From Velocimicrobium porci (GTDB lineage Bacteria > Bacillota > Clostridia > Lachnospirales > Lachnospiraceae), in NCBI RefSeq assembly GCF_009696045.1, contig NZ_VUMT01000002.1, positions 124,001 to 188,000 on the forward strand: a DNA stretch of 64,000 bases, in the 5' to 3' direction. This document shows positions 35,483-44,521 of the stretch, piece by piece. Position numbers and translations under genes: made by a program. Within the stretch, counting starts at the first letter, position 1. Each line of letters opens with the position of its first letter. The notes under the pieces are model-generated. The model had not been told where the DNA came from and ran no database searches. It saw only the letters and a program-made list of their open reading frames with translations.

Positions 35483-36829
35483 CTATTGTAACTGAAATGC
35501 ATATTTCCAATATCCGTTCCTATTTTTTCCTTCCCCGTCCAGCAAAGCAAGACAAGTCCCGATACAACCATCTAAAAAACCAATTGAATCATAATCTTTC
35601 AATTTTCCATTCTTATCATCAATCTCGACATTATAAAATCCATAAATATAATCTTTCTTATAAAATTCATAAATTTTTTTCTTTAACTGAATCTTCTCTC
35701 CTATAAAATATTCTTTTCCTATTAGTTCCTCTAATGACAATAGAATCTGATAAACTCCCGCATATCCATGGCAAAAAGTAGGTGAAAAAATTCCTCTTAT
35801 ATCTCCTATCGAATCCTTCAATATTTTTAAGGAACTCTCAATTAACTGTTTATCCTGCAACGCTTTGCCGGCACAAACGAGAGCATAACAGATTCCTGGG
35901 GTTCCATAACACCACGCATCTCTTCGAATCACATTTTTTTCAGAAACAACATGCTCCTTATATTCTTCAAAGCTTATTTGTCCTTTCCAGAAAACTCTAT
36001 TTTTATCAAATGACTTAAATTCTAACAAAAAGTCTGCCATCCGTTTGATTGCTTCTTTCTGCCCTTCTATTTCTATTCCCTCAAGTATCATTTTAGAAAG
36101 AACAGTCATTGGCCCGGCAATTCCATGGGACAAACTTGTATTAAAGTTTCCATTTGGATAAATTTCACTTTCTATCTCACTAAACTGATACTTACTTGGT
36201 ACATACCATCCCGGAACGTTTTCACCTTGAACTACAATTGTTCTGCTAAGCTCAAGTAACGCAGAAATCCCTTTTTCTATCCCTTTATAATACTCATCCT
36301 GTTTTTTATAAATTAATAAATAGTTTAAAATACCTGTGATTCCCTCAATTGCATCATAAAAGCTTATAAATGCTCCATGGTTAAATGTGATATTTTCAAT
36401 ATAGTAAAAAAAACGTTCTAATAAAAAATGATTTATATTAAACAGAAATTTTTTATAATTCTGAAATTTTTCAGACAAACTTACTGCAGCCAATCCGATA
36501 CCTGCGACTCCGGAAAACATAGAAATAGATTGTATTCCCGTTTCACTTAAATTTAGAGCTACCTTTTCTAAATATTGATGTCCAATTTCATTCCAATTTT
36601 CTTTTGGAAATCGTTCATTTAACTCTGCATAAAGCATGCATAATCCCGGTATCCCATGACTTAATGTCATTTCTTCCCATGGTTTATATTGGATTCCATT
36701 TAATACTCTGATATTTTTCTCTTTTCCAAGTATGGATAATATTCGCTCATAATCTACTAGCTCCAATCCTATTTGTTTGACTATGTTTGTAATATCTAGT
36801 TGTCCTTGATTATCCCGATTCGAATTCAC
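35483..36829 (-). CDS. lanC: LanC-type lanthionine cyclase
   Basis: 448 residues, GTG start at 36829 six bases after GGGGG, one base past the lanT stop. Seven-fold alpha-toroid repeats are seen as SHGIPGLCMLY, SHGIAGPMTVL, WCYGTPGICYAL and FCHGYAGVYQI. Zinc ligands Cys307, Cys353 and His354 are all present. It adds cysteine thiols onto dehydrated Ser/Thr in the precursor to form the lanthionine rings. Last gene of lanB-lanT-lanC. Confidence 0.96.
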   Translation of the reverse strand: MNSNRDNQGQLDITNIVKQIGLELVDYERILSILGKEKNIRVLNGIQYKPWEEMTLSHGIPGLCMLYAELNERFPKENWNEIGHQYLEKVALNLSETGIQSISMFSGVAGIGLAAVSLSEKFQNYKKFLFNINHFLLERFFYYIENITFNHGAFISFYDAIEGITGILNYLLIYKKQDEYYKGIEKGISALLELSRTIVVQGENVPGWYVPSKYQFSEIESEIYPNGNFNTSLSHGIAGPMTVLSKMILEGIEIEGQKEAIKRMADFLLEFKSFDKNRVFWKGQISFEEYKEHVVSEKNVIRRDAWCYGTPGICYALVCAGKALQDKQLIESSLKILKDSIGDIRGIFSPTFCHGYAGVYQILLSLEELIGKEYFIGEKIQLKKKIYEFYKKDYIYGFYNVEIDDKNGKLKDYDSIGFLDGCIGTCLALLDGEGKNRNGYWKYAFQLQ

Positions 36830-36830
36830 A

Positions 36831-38639
36831 TTATTCCCCCCTTAGACATTCATAATTTTCTGATTCATATAACACTTCATATACCGGACAATTTTTCAAT
36901 AACTCTTGATGAGTTCCTACGCCTACAATTTTTCCCTTGTCAAGTACAATAATTTTGTCTGCCATTTTAGCTGCATTAAGCCGGTGAGAAATAAATACAC
37001 CTATCTTTTCATTAGACAGTTCAAAAAACTTTTCAAATACTTCCTTCTCAGCAACCGTATCTAGTGCCGCATTCGGCTCATCTAATATATAAACCGAAGC
37101 TTCTCGAAAATAAGCCCTGCACAATGCTATCTTCTGCCATTGTCCCTGAGATAATTGTCTTCCATTCTCAAACCAATTTCCTAATTGAATATCTAAATCA
37201 TAGTCATTTCCCTGTTTTAAAAACTCCAGTTTTGTGTGTTCTAGAATCTGTTTTATTCTCGAATCATTTTCAATTTCTTTCAAATAACCAAATCCGATAT
37301 TTTCTCTTAACGTCATTTCATACTTAACAAAATCCTGGAATAAAACAGACAGTTTTCCCTGATATTCTTCCAAATCAATGTTTTTAATTGAAACGCCATC
37401 CAGATAAATATTCCCTGAAGATATCTCATATAATCCTGCCAACACTTTTAACAGGGTACTCTTTCCTGAACCATTAGGACCAACTAAAGCAATCTTTTCC
37501 CCTTTTTTAATTGTAAGATTAATATCTTTTAATACATTTTCTTTTCCAGAATAAGAAAATGAAAGATTCTTGATTTCAATTTCTGTGATATCATCTGGTA
37601 TTGATTTTGTTTTAACTGCCTTCTTTTTCTTTTCTTCCTCCTCCAAAAACTGAAATAACATATCCATATACAGAGTGCTATTATAAATAGCATAAATATT
37701 AGACATAACAGCTTGTGAATGACTCTGTACAAGCCCCACACTTCTAATGTAACTAACTACATTTCCAACCAGTATTTTTCCTATGTATGCCTGCATAATA
37801 GCCGTTCCGATAATAACAAAATTAATTGCCTGCATAACACATTCATAGATTACATGAAATATTGTTTTTAATCTTAAAATATTTTGATTCTGTTTGATAA
37901 AATGCTTACTGAGTTTCCAGTATTTTTCTAACAGATAAGGTTTTAAATGAAAAAGGCTGATTTCCTTAAATGAAAAATCATGTGTTAAAAGATAACTTAA
38001 ATACCATGTTTTTCTTTCTTCCTTTGCACGATTCCACATCATTTCAAATTCCTGCTGCCCAATTTTTAAAAAATAAAAAAGTGATAAAATTGGAACAAGT
38101 AAAAGCAACCCCGACAGATATGGATTCCACACAAATAAAAAAACGGCAGAGGATACCATTGTCACAACTGAACTTACAGTTCCAAGTAATGCTGAAAAAA
38201 TCTGATATGGCTTATATGCAATTTCACCTGTAATTTTCTCAATTTTGTCATAAACTTCCGGAGTTTCAAATTCCTTTAAAGACAAGCTGCTGCATTTTTC
38301 CATGACCATGTAATGCAAACGAAACTGAAGAATAAATTGAAATTTTCCTTCCATATATTCATACACCTGTGAAATTAACTCCCCTATCATTCCTATTGTC
38401 ATATAAAGAATAAAAATCCAGATAACATATCTCATTCCCTTTTCTAATCCTGCTATCGAATTAATTAATTCCTGTGATAACAGTAAAGAAAGTAATGGAA
38501 AGATACCCGTTATAATACTAAGTATCAGAATTTCTGTTATTAATTTTTTATCAATTTTCCATATCAACTTCATAGTTTTCGGAATTTGTCTTAAAGATAA
38601 TATGATATCTTTTATTTTTACTTTCTTATTTTTTTCCAT
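36831..38639 (-). CDS. lanT: LanT-type lantibiotic ABC exporter
   Basis: About 602 residues: six-helix membrane domain and ATPase with Walker A GPNGSGKST, a variant signature LSQGQWQKIAL in place of LSGGQ, Walker B YILDEPNAALD and ISHRL. There is no N-terminal C39 peptidase domain, so it exports the modified precursor without cleaving the leader, as NisT does. The second of two tandem ATGs (38639) is better spaced from GAGGGAG. It overlaps the lanB stop by 14 bases. Confidence 0.94.
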   Translation of the reverse strand: MEKNKKVKIKDIILSLRQIPKTMKLIWKIDKKLITEILILSIITGIFPLLSLLLSQELINSIAGLEKGMRYVIWIFILYMTIGMIGELISQVYEYMEGKFQFILQFRLHYMVMEKCSSLSLKEFETPEVYDKIEKITGEIAYKPYQIFSALLGTVSSVVTMVSSAVFLFVWNPYLSGLLLLVPILSLFYFLKIGQQEFEMMWNRAKEERKTWYLSYLLTHDFSFKEISLFHLKPYLLEKYWKLSKHFIKQNQNILRLKTIFHVIYECVMQAINFVIIGTAIMQAYIGKILVGNVVSYIRSVGLVQSHSQAVMSNIYAIYNSTLYMDMLFQFLEEEEKKKKAVKTKSIPDDITEIEIKNLSFSYSGKENVLKDINLTIKKGEKIALVGPNGSGKSTLLKVLAGLYEISSGNIYLDGVSIKNIDLEEYQGKLSVLFQDFVKYEMTLRENIGFGYLKEIENDSRIKQILEHTKLEFLKQGNDYDLDIQLGNWFENGRQLSQGQWQKIALCRAYFREASVYILDEPNAALDTVAEKEVFEKFFELSNEKIGVFISHRLNAAKMADKIIVLDKGKIVGVGTHQELLKNCPVYEVLYESENYECLRGE

Positions 38640-41600
38640 CATGCTCCCTCTTTTTCATCTGATAACGTTTGGCATATATAATATGTTCTGCCATTACCAT
38701 TACTTTTCTTTCCTTCTCCCTGTCTGTTCCAAATAGGCGATTACAATGCAAATGAAGTACACTTGCTACAATTTCTCCGATTTTTAGTTTACTTTTAACT
38801 TGTTCTTTTATATTTACCTGATAAGCATTTACCACTCCTTCTCTTAATGAGCATAATTCATATAATTGCTTCCCTTCTTCTGATTTTTTTAACCCCTCCC
38901 AATCATTTTCCAAATCATAAAATTGTAACAGCTCTTCTTTTTCTTTTCTAAATTCATCTAAATAGTCCGAGGAATGAAAATTGTCTTCTAAAAATTTTAG
39001 CTGTTCTTCAAATGTATCAAAAAACTGTTGTAAATACAGAAAAATAGAAAAAATCCCAACGCGCTCCATATCATAATTCAGTATTCCAAGCCGTTTGTAA
39101 CGCAACAGACAGCTTACAATCTGACTGTCAGCAAAAAAGAGATGTTCGGCATTAGTAATCAACTTTCGTCCTCCATATCTCTCTATTTCTCTTTCATAAG
39201 AAGCAATTACCAAATCTGAAATAATATTTTTTCTTTTTAATTCTTTTGTCCACTCTAATACTTTTATGTAAAAACGAATCAGTTCTTCTGTCGCTCCATA
39301 GAATCGTACTCTGACATGAGGTTTTGGATCTGCATACCGCATAAAGAAACAATTGATGTTATAATCTTCTCTTATCTGCTCGTAAAAATCGTATAATTCA
39401 AAAGCAATTAATTCCTCTTCTCTGTCTTGTTTTGTATAAAGCTTTAAAAACAACCATTCATCAAATGGCTGCTTAATTCTCTCTTCATCTGTTATCATCT
39501 CCGCCTCTTCTAAATACGACTGATAAACCTTTTCTTTTTCGCGTTTCACAAATGGAACTACAATTTCAGAAACATAAGAATTTCCTTTTTCATCAACAAG
39601 AGGGTTAAATCCTTTTTCTACCTCTTCTAGCAATATATCTTCTGTATTTTTTTTCTTTAATTCTTCATATATTAAGTAAAAACTATATTCTTTTGCTAAA
39701 TTTAAATAGAGTCTGTTATCTGATTCAGACAGATAGACATGTTCGGGGATTTGTTTTTTTATTATAAATTGCTTAAAATTCTTTTTAAATTCTTCATAAG
39801 ATGTTTTATCATTCATTTCAATCTCGTTTCGATGAAGCTTCCATCTTGCAGTAGACAATACAATATTTCCAAATCGGATTTCCGGAATATATCGATTTTC
39901 TGCATAAATATAATTCCATGGGAAGTTTTCCCATTTCCTTTTTCCTTCCTGCGAAATTTCTTGTAAAAAACGCAACACATTAGGATATAACATTGGATTA
40001 TACATATTGTTTGTCTCGAAAATTAAAAATTTTCCATTTTTTTTGTTTTTAGCATAAAATTTTTCATTGTATATTCCAATTACAATGTCTTGAAGACAAA
40101 TATTATACTCTTTTGGCTTATTCGAATTTGTATACAAAGAAAGTTCTTTTTCTCTAAACGTAACCTCTCTTACCACATTTCCTGAGCGAATTGAATCTGG
40201 TAAAAAATTTAATTCACAAAGTTCAACCGTATCCTCTCTAAGTTCTTTTTCTTTCTCATAAATTGTTTCTAATACTCCTATAAAATCATTGGATAAATCA
40301 CAAAATCTTCCAAACGTTTTTCCTGCAGTCGTCGCTCCAACGCTAGGTGCCAGATAAAGCTTCATTTCATCTTGATATTGCTTCACTATAAAATACAATT
40401 CAAGAGAAACTGGTACTTCACTGGTATCTACATGATAGTCGCAATATTTCTCTATTTCTTCCTCTGTTATTTCAATTGGACAATTATTTTCTAACGCTTC
40501 TACATATTTATCTAAAAAATAATGTTTCCACTCTTCCCTGTAATTCTTTTTTGTCTGAAATGTTTCATAAAAATCATTTGCAGGTTTTGTATAAGTTTCC
40601 GGTGCCCCTAATCCAATACCAGAGTCCAAAAGTTCTATAACAGGAACTTCCCTATTTACACCATACTTTTCCATAAACTTATTTCTATATTCGTCCATGT
40701 AAGTAAATGAGTCTTTCACCGGATTACTAATATAGATAAGCATACTGGCTAATTCATTTATTTCATTTGCTAATTTATGATGCAACTTAAAAGGCGACTC
40801 CTTTATCTCCATATCAATCTGCAAATAAGACGATGCAGATATAATTTCTTTCATAAAAGCAATTACTTCCAGGTACTTTTCCTCACCTTCACCAATTTTA
40901 CATGTTTCATATTCTTCACATAACAGCTTTAGTTGTTGTAATTTTTCTTCTAATTCTTCTAATCCATTTGTCTGTTTCAGACGCTCCATAAAATCATCAA
41001 ACTGATTTTTCACTGTAAAAGGTGGTCTGAGATTGGATATCAATATTTGTTTTTTTATCAATTCAGCTATGTAATTCTTTATCTTTTCTTCTTCCACATC
41101 AGGATATGCTTGTTTTACTTCCCAAATAATATCCTGGTATCTGACAAAATCTCCACAAAGTTCATAAACTATATGAAACACCTTCGTAGCCCGGACACTG
41201 ATTTCCTCCACATCTTTTTGTGTACTATATAATAAAACGGCACGATTTCCTTTTATACAGCATGCCTCATTCCTGCGAAATAATAAAGCTTCTGGTTGAT
41301 TTTCTTCTATTTTCGAAATAAGTAAAAATAACCACTCCAAATCAATCAGTACTTTCTTTTTAAACGCTTCTTTCACTAATTTAAGTTGATTTTCTTCACT
41401 AAACTTACCAATTGTAACTGCTGAAAATAAACCAAATGGTGTCGTTCTCGTTTTACTTCGAACCATATACTTTATCATAGAATTATAAAAATTCTTTTTC
41501 TTTTTCTCTGAAAGCTTAGAAGAATCTTTTAAATAAACATTCATCATATCATAAAGTGATTTGCTTGCCACCAGAATCTGCTCTCGAAAAACCGGATTTG

Positions 41601-41706
41601 TACAAGCACGTTTCATACTTTCTTCTGTATATTCAATATTTCCCTCAAATGGTTCCTTTGGCATTCGAACCATATAATTATTTACATGATTAAACAACTT
41701 TTTCAT
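38626..41706 (-). CDS. lanB: LanB-type lantibiotic dehydratase
   Basis: 1026 residues, full length for the class I dehydratase (NisB is 993). The N-terminal glutamylation domain includes YMVRSKTRTTPFGLFSAVTIG, and the C-terminal elimination domain includes EWLFLKLYT and FFMRYADPKPHVRVRFYG. It uses glutamyl-tRNA to glutamylate Ser/Thr in the precursor core, then eliminates glutamate to give Dha/Dhb. GGGAGAGC precedes the ATG. A TGAT-N7-TGAT repeat shared with the precursor promoter lies 50 bases upstream. Confidence 0.97.
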   Translation of the reverse strand: MKKLFNHVNNYMVRMPKEPFEGNIEYTEESMKRACTNPVFREQILVASKSLYDMMNVYLKDSSKLSEKKKKNFYNSMIKYMVRSKTRTTPFGLFSAVTIGKFSEENQLKLVKEAFKKKVLIDLEWLFLLISKIEENQPEALLFRRNEACCIKGNRAVLLYSTQKDVEEISVRATKVFHIVYELCGDFVRYQDIIWEVKQAYPDVEEEKIKNYIAELIKKQILISNLRPPFTVKNQFDDFMERLKQTNGLEELEEKLQQLKLLCEEYETCKIGEGEEKYLEVIAFMKEIISASSYLQIDMEIKESPFKLHHKLANEINELASMLIYISNPVKDSFTYMDEYRNKFMEKYGVNREVPVIELLDSGIGLGAPETYTKPANDFYETFQTKKNYREEWKHYFLDKYVEALENNCPIEITEEEIEKYCDYHVDTSEVPVSLELYFIVKQYQDEMKLYLAPSVGATTAGKTFGRFCDLSNDFIGVLETIYEKEKELREDTVELCELNFLPDSIRSGNVVREVTFREKELSLYTNSNKPKEYNICLQDIVIGIYNEKFYAKNKKNGKFLIFETNNMYNPMLYPNVLRFLQEISQEGKRKWENFPWNYIYAENRYIPEIRFGNIVLSTARWKLHRNEIEMNDKTSYEEFKKNFKQFIIKKQIPEHVYLSESDNRLYLNLAKEYSFYLIYEELKKKNTEDILLEEVEKGFNPLVDEKGNSYVSEIVVPFVKREKEKVYQSYLEEAEMITDEERIKQPFDEWLFLKLYTKQDREEELIAFELYDFYEQIREDYNINCFFMRYADPKPHVRVRFYGATEELIRFYIKVLEWTKELKRKNIISDLVIASYEREIERYGGRKLITNAEHLFFADSQIVSCLLRYKRLGILNYDMERVGIFSIFLYLQQFFDTFEEQLKFLEDNFHSSDYLDEFRKEKEELLQFYDLENDWEGLKKSEEGKQLYELCSLREGVVNAYQVNIKEQVKSKLKIGEIVASVLHLHCNRLFGTDREKERKVMVMAEHIIYAKRYQMKKREHDGKK

Positions 41707-41755
41707 TTAGCTCTCCCTCTATCAAATATTTTATTAACTGCATAAGAACTAACAT

Positions 41756-41770
41756 ATCAATTAAAAATCA
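41756..41770 (-). promoter_or_regulatory. Direct-repeat operator upstream of lanB
   Basis: On the minus strand TGAT-TTTTAAT-TGAT, an 11-bp-period direct repeat 50 bases before lanB and overlapping the end of the upstream kinase gene. The same arrangement occurs at 43861-43875 before the precursor genes. OmpR-family regulators bind such 10-11 bp direct repeats. Confidence 0.5.
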
Positions 41771-41774
41771 GAAA

Positions 41775-43091
41775 TTAATCAAAAATAGGTAAGCAAACCT
41801 CTACTGATTCCCATGTAGTTCCATTTTGTATACACTGAATGCTTCCACCATGCATTTTTATCATTTTCTTTGCATAGCGAAAGCCAATTCCATAATGCTT
41901 CTTGCCTTCTCCCCTTTCTTTTCTATATTTGCAAACCATTTCTTCATTAGAAATCACTACAACATACTTATTTTCTTTCCTTTTGATTACCACTTTTATT
42001 TCTGTGCCTTCCCTCCCATGTTCAATCGCATTGTCAATAATATTAATAAATGCTCTTTGTATAAATGGCACATTTAGTTTTAACTTCCCTTTTATTTTAT
42101 CTGCCTGACATACAATCTTTGCTCCTTTATTTTTTCCATAAAGAATTGCTTCTTTTAAAAGTTCATTACTATACTCATTACATTGTAAAAAACAGCAAGA
42201 ATCCATAATAAATACTTCTGTTCTTGTAAATCGGATAAGCATATCAATATAAGACTCTATTTCTTTTCCTCCTTCCATAATTCTTTGAATATAATGGTTA
42301 TTACTTTCACATTCAGCCTCCAAAAGTTCTGCATTTCCTTCTATAATTGTGAGAGGAATTTTAATATCATGAGCCAGCGCCGCAATCTGTTCATTCTTCT
42401 CATTCTCCATCTTCCATTGCTTTAGTAATGCATTACTTAAAACATCTCTCATCTGAAGCAATGCATTAAATATTTTATTAAACTCTTCTATCGCACTATT
42501 TTGCGATTTAAAATCTAAATTCTGGCTTTCAATTTCATTTATGATATAATTTAACTTTTTAAATTCTTCTGACCACTTTTTTATGAGTCTGGAAGTTATA
42601 ATATAGATATAAATAATGTAACTAATAGCCATCAAAAAAATACTAATCACATCATAACTTGGAAGATATTTATCGTATCTTGTGCAAAATTTTGCTTTCA
42701 TATTATATTTAACAATACAAATCTCATCATCACGTTCTATCATACAGTAGACACAATTACCTTTTATCCGGTGCTTCTTCTCTTCTAAAAGACTTTTTGA
42801 ATATCGTGCCTCTTCTTCTGTCATCGTTCCATAAAACATTCCATCAGAAGAAATAACACCAAAACTTGCTCCTTCCGGAAGCATTTTGGCAGAAACTTTT
42901 TTTGCATTTTTTATTTTACTTATATTTTGTTCTAAAATATGTTCATTATAATTAGCAGGAATTACAATACCTGATACGACCAAAATATAAGTTGCAATTA
43001 ACCATACTACACTAATAACAATGAAACCGATAATTAACTCATATAAATACCTTATCATCTGTTTTTTCATAGACGTTAATTTATATTCCAT
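41775..43091 (-). CDS. lanK: NisK-like sensor histidine kinase (first pair)
   Basis: About 438 residues. Two membrane helices (about 10-36 and 135-160) flank an extracellular sensor loop; the H box is ALAHDIKIPLTIIEG, with N box NIIDNAIEHG and G box GIGFRYAKKMIKMHGG. I take the ATG at 43091, nine bases after GGGGGAT, over an in-frame GTG at 43109. It overlaps the regulator gene by 16 bases. By analogy with NisK it may sense the mature lantibiotic. Confidence 0.9.
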   Translation of the reverse strand: MEYKLTSMKKQMIRYLYELIIGFIVISVVWLIATYILVVSGIVIPANYNEHILEQNISKIKNAKKVSAKMLPEGASFGVISSDGMFYGTMTEEEARYSKSLLEEKKHRIKGNCVYCMIERDDEICIVKYNMKAKFCTRYDKYLPSYDVISIFLMAISYIIYIYIITSRLIKKWSEEFKKLNYIINEIESQNLDFKSQNSAIEEFNKIFNALLQMRDVLSNALLKQWKMENEKNEQIAALAHDIKIPLTIIEGNAELLEAECESNNHYIQRIMEGGKEIESYIDMLIRFTRTEVFIMDSCCFLQCNEYSNELLKEAILYGKNKGAKIVCQADKIKGKLKLNVPFIQRAFINIIDNAIEHGREGTEIKVVIKRKENKYVVVISNEEMVCKYRKERGEGKKHYGIGFRYAKKMIKMHGGSIQCIQNGTTWESVEVCLPIFD

Positions 43092-43744
43092 CGGTATCCA
43101 ATCCCCCACATTGTTTTAATTGGTTCCAATTGAAATTCTTTGAATTTTTTACGAATTGAATAAACATACTCTGTAATCGTCCTAAATTGGGTATCAGAGT
43201 CCCAATCATACAATGCTTCATATAAATCTTCCTTTGAAAATACTTTTCCTTTATTCTGTACTAAAATTTTACAAATCTTATATTCTGTTTTAGTAAGCGG
43301 TATCCGTTCTTTTTCCATATAAATTTCATTTGATTCAAAGTCAAAAATGAGTGAATCAATAACAAGCCTTCTTTTTTCTAGCGACTTTTCCTTTTTTCTC
43401 AAGCAAACATTAACTCTGGCTAATAATTCTTTTATTCCAAATGGTTTCGTAATGTAATCATCTGCTCCTGACATTAATCCTTTCACTTTATCTTCTTCAC
43501 CTGTTTTAGCTGAAACAAAAATAATAGGACATTCAACAACTCCTTCTAATTGTTCTATAATTTCATAGCCATCATGAAATGGAAGCATAATGTCTAAAAT
43601 AATAAGATCAAACTTAGAAAATTCTAATGGTTCAATGTTTACAATGCATCTCTTTGTTTCTACGATGTACCCCTCCTTACTTAGCACTTCCTTCATCAGT
43701 TCTAAAATATTTTTATCATCGTCTACAATCAGTATTTTACTCAT
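43076..43744 (-). CDS. lanR: NisR-like OmpR-family response regulator (first pair)
   Basis: 222 residues: receiver with acidic pocket IVDDDKN, phospho-Asp in IILDIMLPFHDG and Lys in ITKPFG, then an OmpR/PhoB winged helix (LTKTEYKICKILVQNKGKVFSKEDL, TITEYVYSIRKKF). Divergent from the precursor genes and co-transcribed with its kinase and probably lanBTC. GGAGGGAGTAGAGT precedes the ATG. Likely activates lanA and lanB through the shared repeat. Confidence 0.92.
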   Translation of the reverse strand: MSKILIVDDDKNILELMKEVLSKEGYIVETKRCIVNIEPLEFSKFDLIILDIMLPFHDGYEIIEQLEGVVECPIIFVSAKTGEEDKVKGLMSGADDYITKPFGIKELLARVNVCLRKKEKSLEKRRLVIDSLIFDFESNEIYMEKERIPLTKTEYKICKILVQNKGKVFSKEDLYEALYDWDSDTQFRTITEYVYSIRKKFKEFQLEPIKTMWGIGYRWNIN

Positions 43745-43786
43745 ACTCTACTCCCTCCAGCTCAAACACTCCAACCTACTTGTCCA

Positions 43787-43814
43787 ATTATAAAATAGAA
43801 ACATCAAATTTTAA
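43787..43814 (-). promoter_or_regulatory. Candidate promoter of the lanRK-lanBTC strand
   Basis: Minus-strand -10 TATAAT (43787-43792) with a weak -35 TTAAAA (43809-43814), 16-base spacer, about 40 bases before the regulator ATG. Confidence 0.4.
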
Positions 43815-43860
43815 GGATAATGTATAAATTACTGAGTTAAATGAAATATTTTCGGATTTT

Positions 43861-43891
43861 TGATTTTTTTTTGATTTTTTACCTGTATAAC
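43861..43891 (+). promoter_or_regulatory. Regulated promoter of the lantibiotic precursor genes
   Basis: -10 TATAAC (43886-43891) with no acceptable -35. In its place stands TGAT-N7-TGAT (43861-43875), an 11-bp direct repeat ending 10 bases before the -10, the layout of an activator-dependent OmpR-family promoter. The transcript would start about 25 bases before the first precursor. Confidence 0.55.
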
Positions 43892-43922
43892 TAAATTATC
43901 AAATGAAAGGAGGGGAATTCAC

Positions 43923-44096
43923 ATGAAGAATTTTAATGATTTCGATTTGGATGTCATCACATCTAGCAAAACTAAGGCGGCTCCAAAACCAAGAATCACC
44001 AGTAAATCTCTTTGCACACCTGGTTGTGTAACAGGAATTTTACAAACTTGTGCTATTCAGACAGCTACCTGTGGTTGCAGTATTACTGGTAAATAA
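43923..44096 (+). CDS. lanA: Nisin-like lantibiotic precursor, copy 1
   Basis: 57 residues: a 24-residue leader with the class I FNLD-type box (FDFDLD region) ending APKPR, and a 33-residue core. The core opens ITSKSLCTPGC, as nisin does apart from Lys4, and ends TATCGCSITGK. Ser3-Cys7, Thr8-Cys11, Thr13-Cys19, Thr23-Cys26 and Thr25-Cys28 preserve all five nisin rings. It matches nisin A at 21 of the first 30 positions; the hinge is Ala-Ile-Gln instead of Asn-Met-Lys. AAAGGAGGGG precedes the ATG. Confidence 0.97.
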   Translation: MKNFNDFDLDVITSSKTKAAPKPRITSKSLCTPGCVTGILQTCAIQTATCGCSITGK

Positions 44097-44160
44097 TTAT
44101 TTTAATGTATTTTCTGTGCTTATTTAACAAACAAATCTAATAATAATGGGAGGATTTATT

Positions 44161-44334
44161 ATGGCAAAATTTGATGATTTCGATTTAGATATGACAAAAT
44201 TAAAAAATAAAGGAACAGCTCCAAAACCACGTATTACTAGTAAATCTCTTTGCACACCTGGTTGTGTAACAGGAATTTTACAAACTTGTGCAATCCAGAC
44301 AGCTACTTGTGGATGCAGTATTACTGGTAAATAA
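44161..44334 (+). CDS. lanA: Nisin-like lantibiotic precursor, copy 2
   Basis: 57 residues. The leader differs from copy 1 (MAKFDDFDLD, then MTKLKNKGT) but keeps the FDLD box and the APKPR end, and the 33-residue core is identical. Core DNA differs from copy 1 only at scattered synonymous sites, so the tandem duplication has been kept under selection on the core. I use the ATG at 44161, after GGGAGGATTTATT; an upstream in-frame ATG at 44146 overlaps that site. It shares the copy 1 promoter and ends at a strong terminator. Confidence 0.96.
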   Translation: MAKFDDFDLDMTKLKNKGTAPKPRITSKSLCTPGCVTGILQTCAIQTATCGCSITGK

Positions 44335-44365
44335 ATATACACCTTTCGGTGTAGTGTCTTTACAT

Positions 44366-44399
44366 AGAGATTAGTCCAAATGTGGCTAATCTCTTTTTT
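44366..44399 (+). terminator. Terminator of the precursor genes
   Basis: 9-bp stem AGAGATTAG (44366-44374) / CTAATCTCT (44386-44394) followed by six T. A smaller ACACC-TTTC-GGTGT hairpin precedes it at 44339-44352. Confidence 0.85.
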
Positions 44400-44413
44400 A
44401 TTAAAGAAAATTA

Positions 44414-44442
44414 TTGTAATTTTTAATTTTTTAGATTATAAT
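44414..44442 (+). promoter_or_regulatory. Promoter of the secreted Ig-like protein gene
   Basis: -35 TTGTAA (44414-44419), 17-base spacer, -10 TATAAT (44437-44442), 80 bases before the ATG. No TGAT repeat is present, so it looks independent of the precursor control. Confidence 0.6.
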
Positions 44443-44521
44443 AAACTTATTTAACACCCTTGTGGGAAAATATGGATAACAATGTGACAGCAAAACTGTA
44501 CTAAAAGGAGGAGGATTCTTT

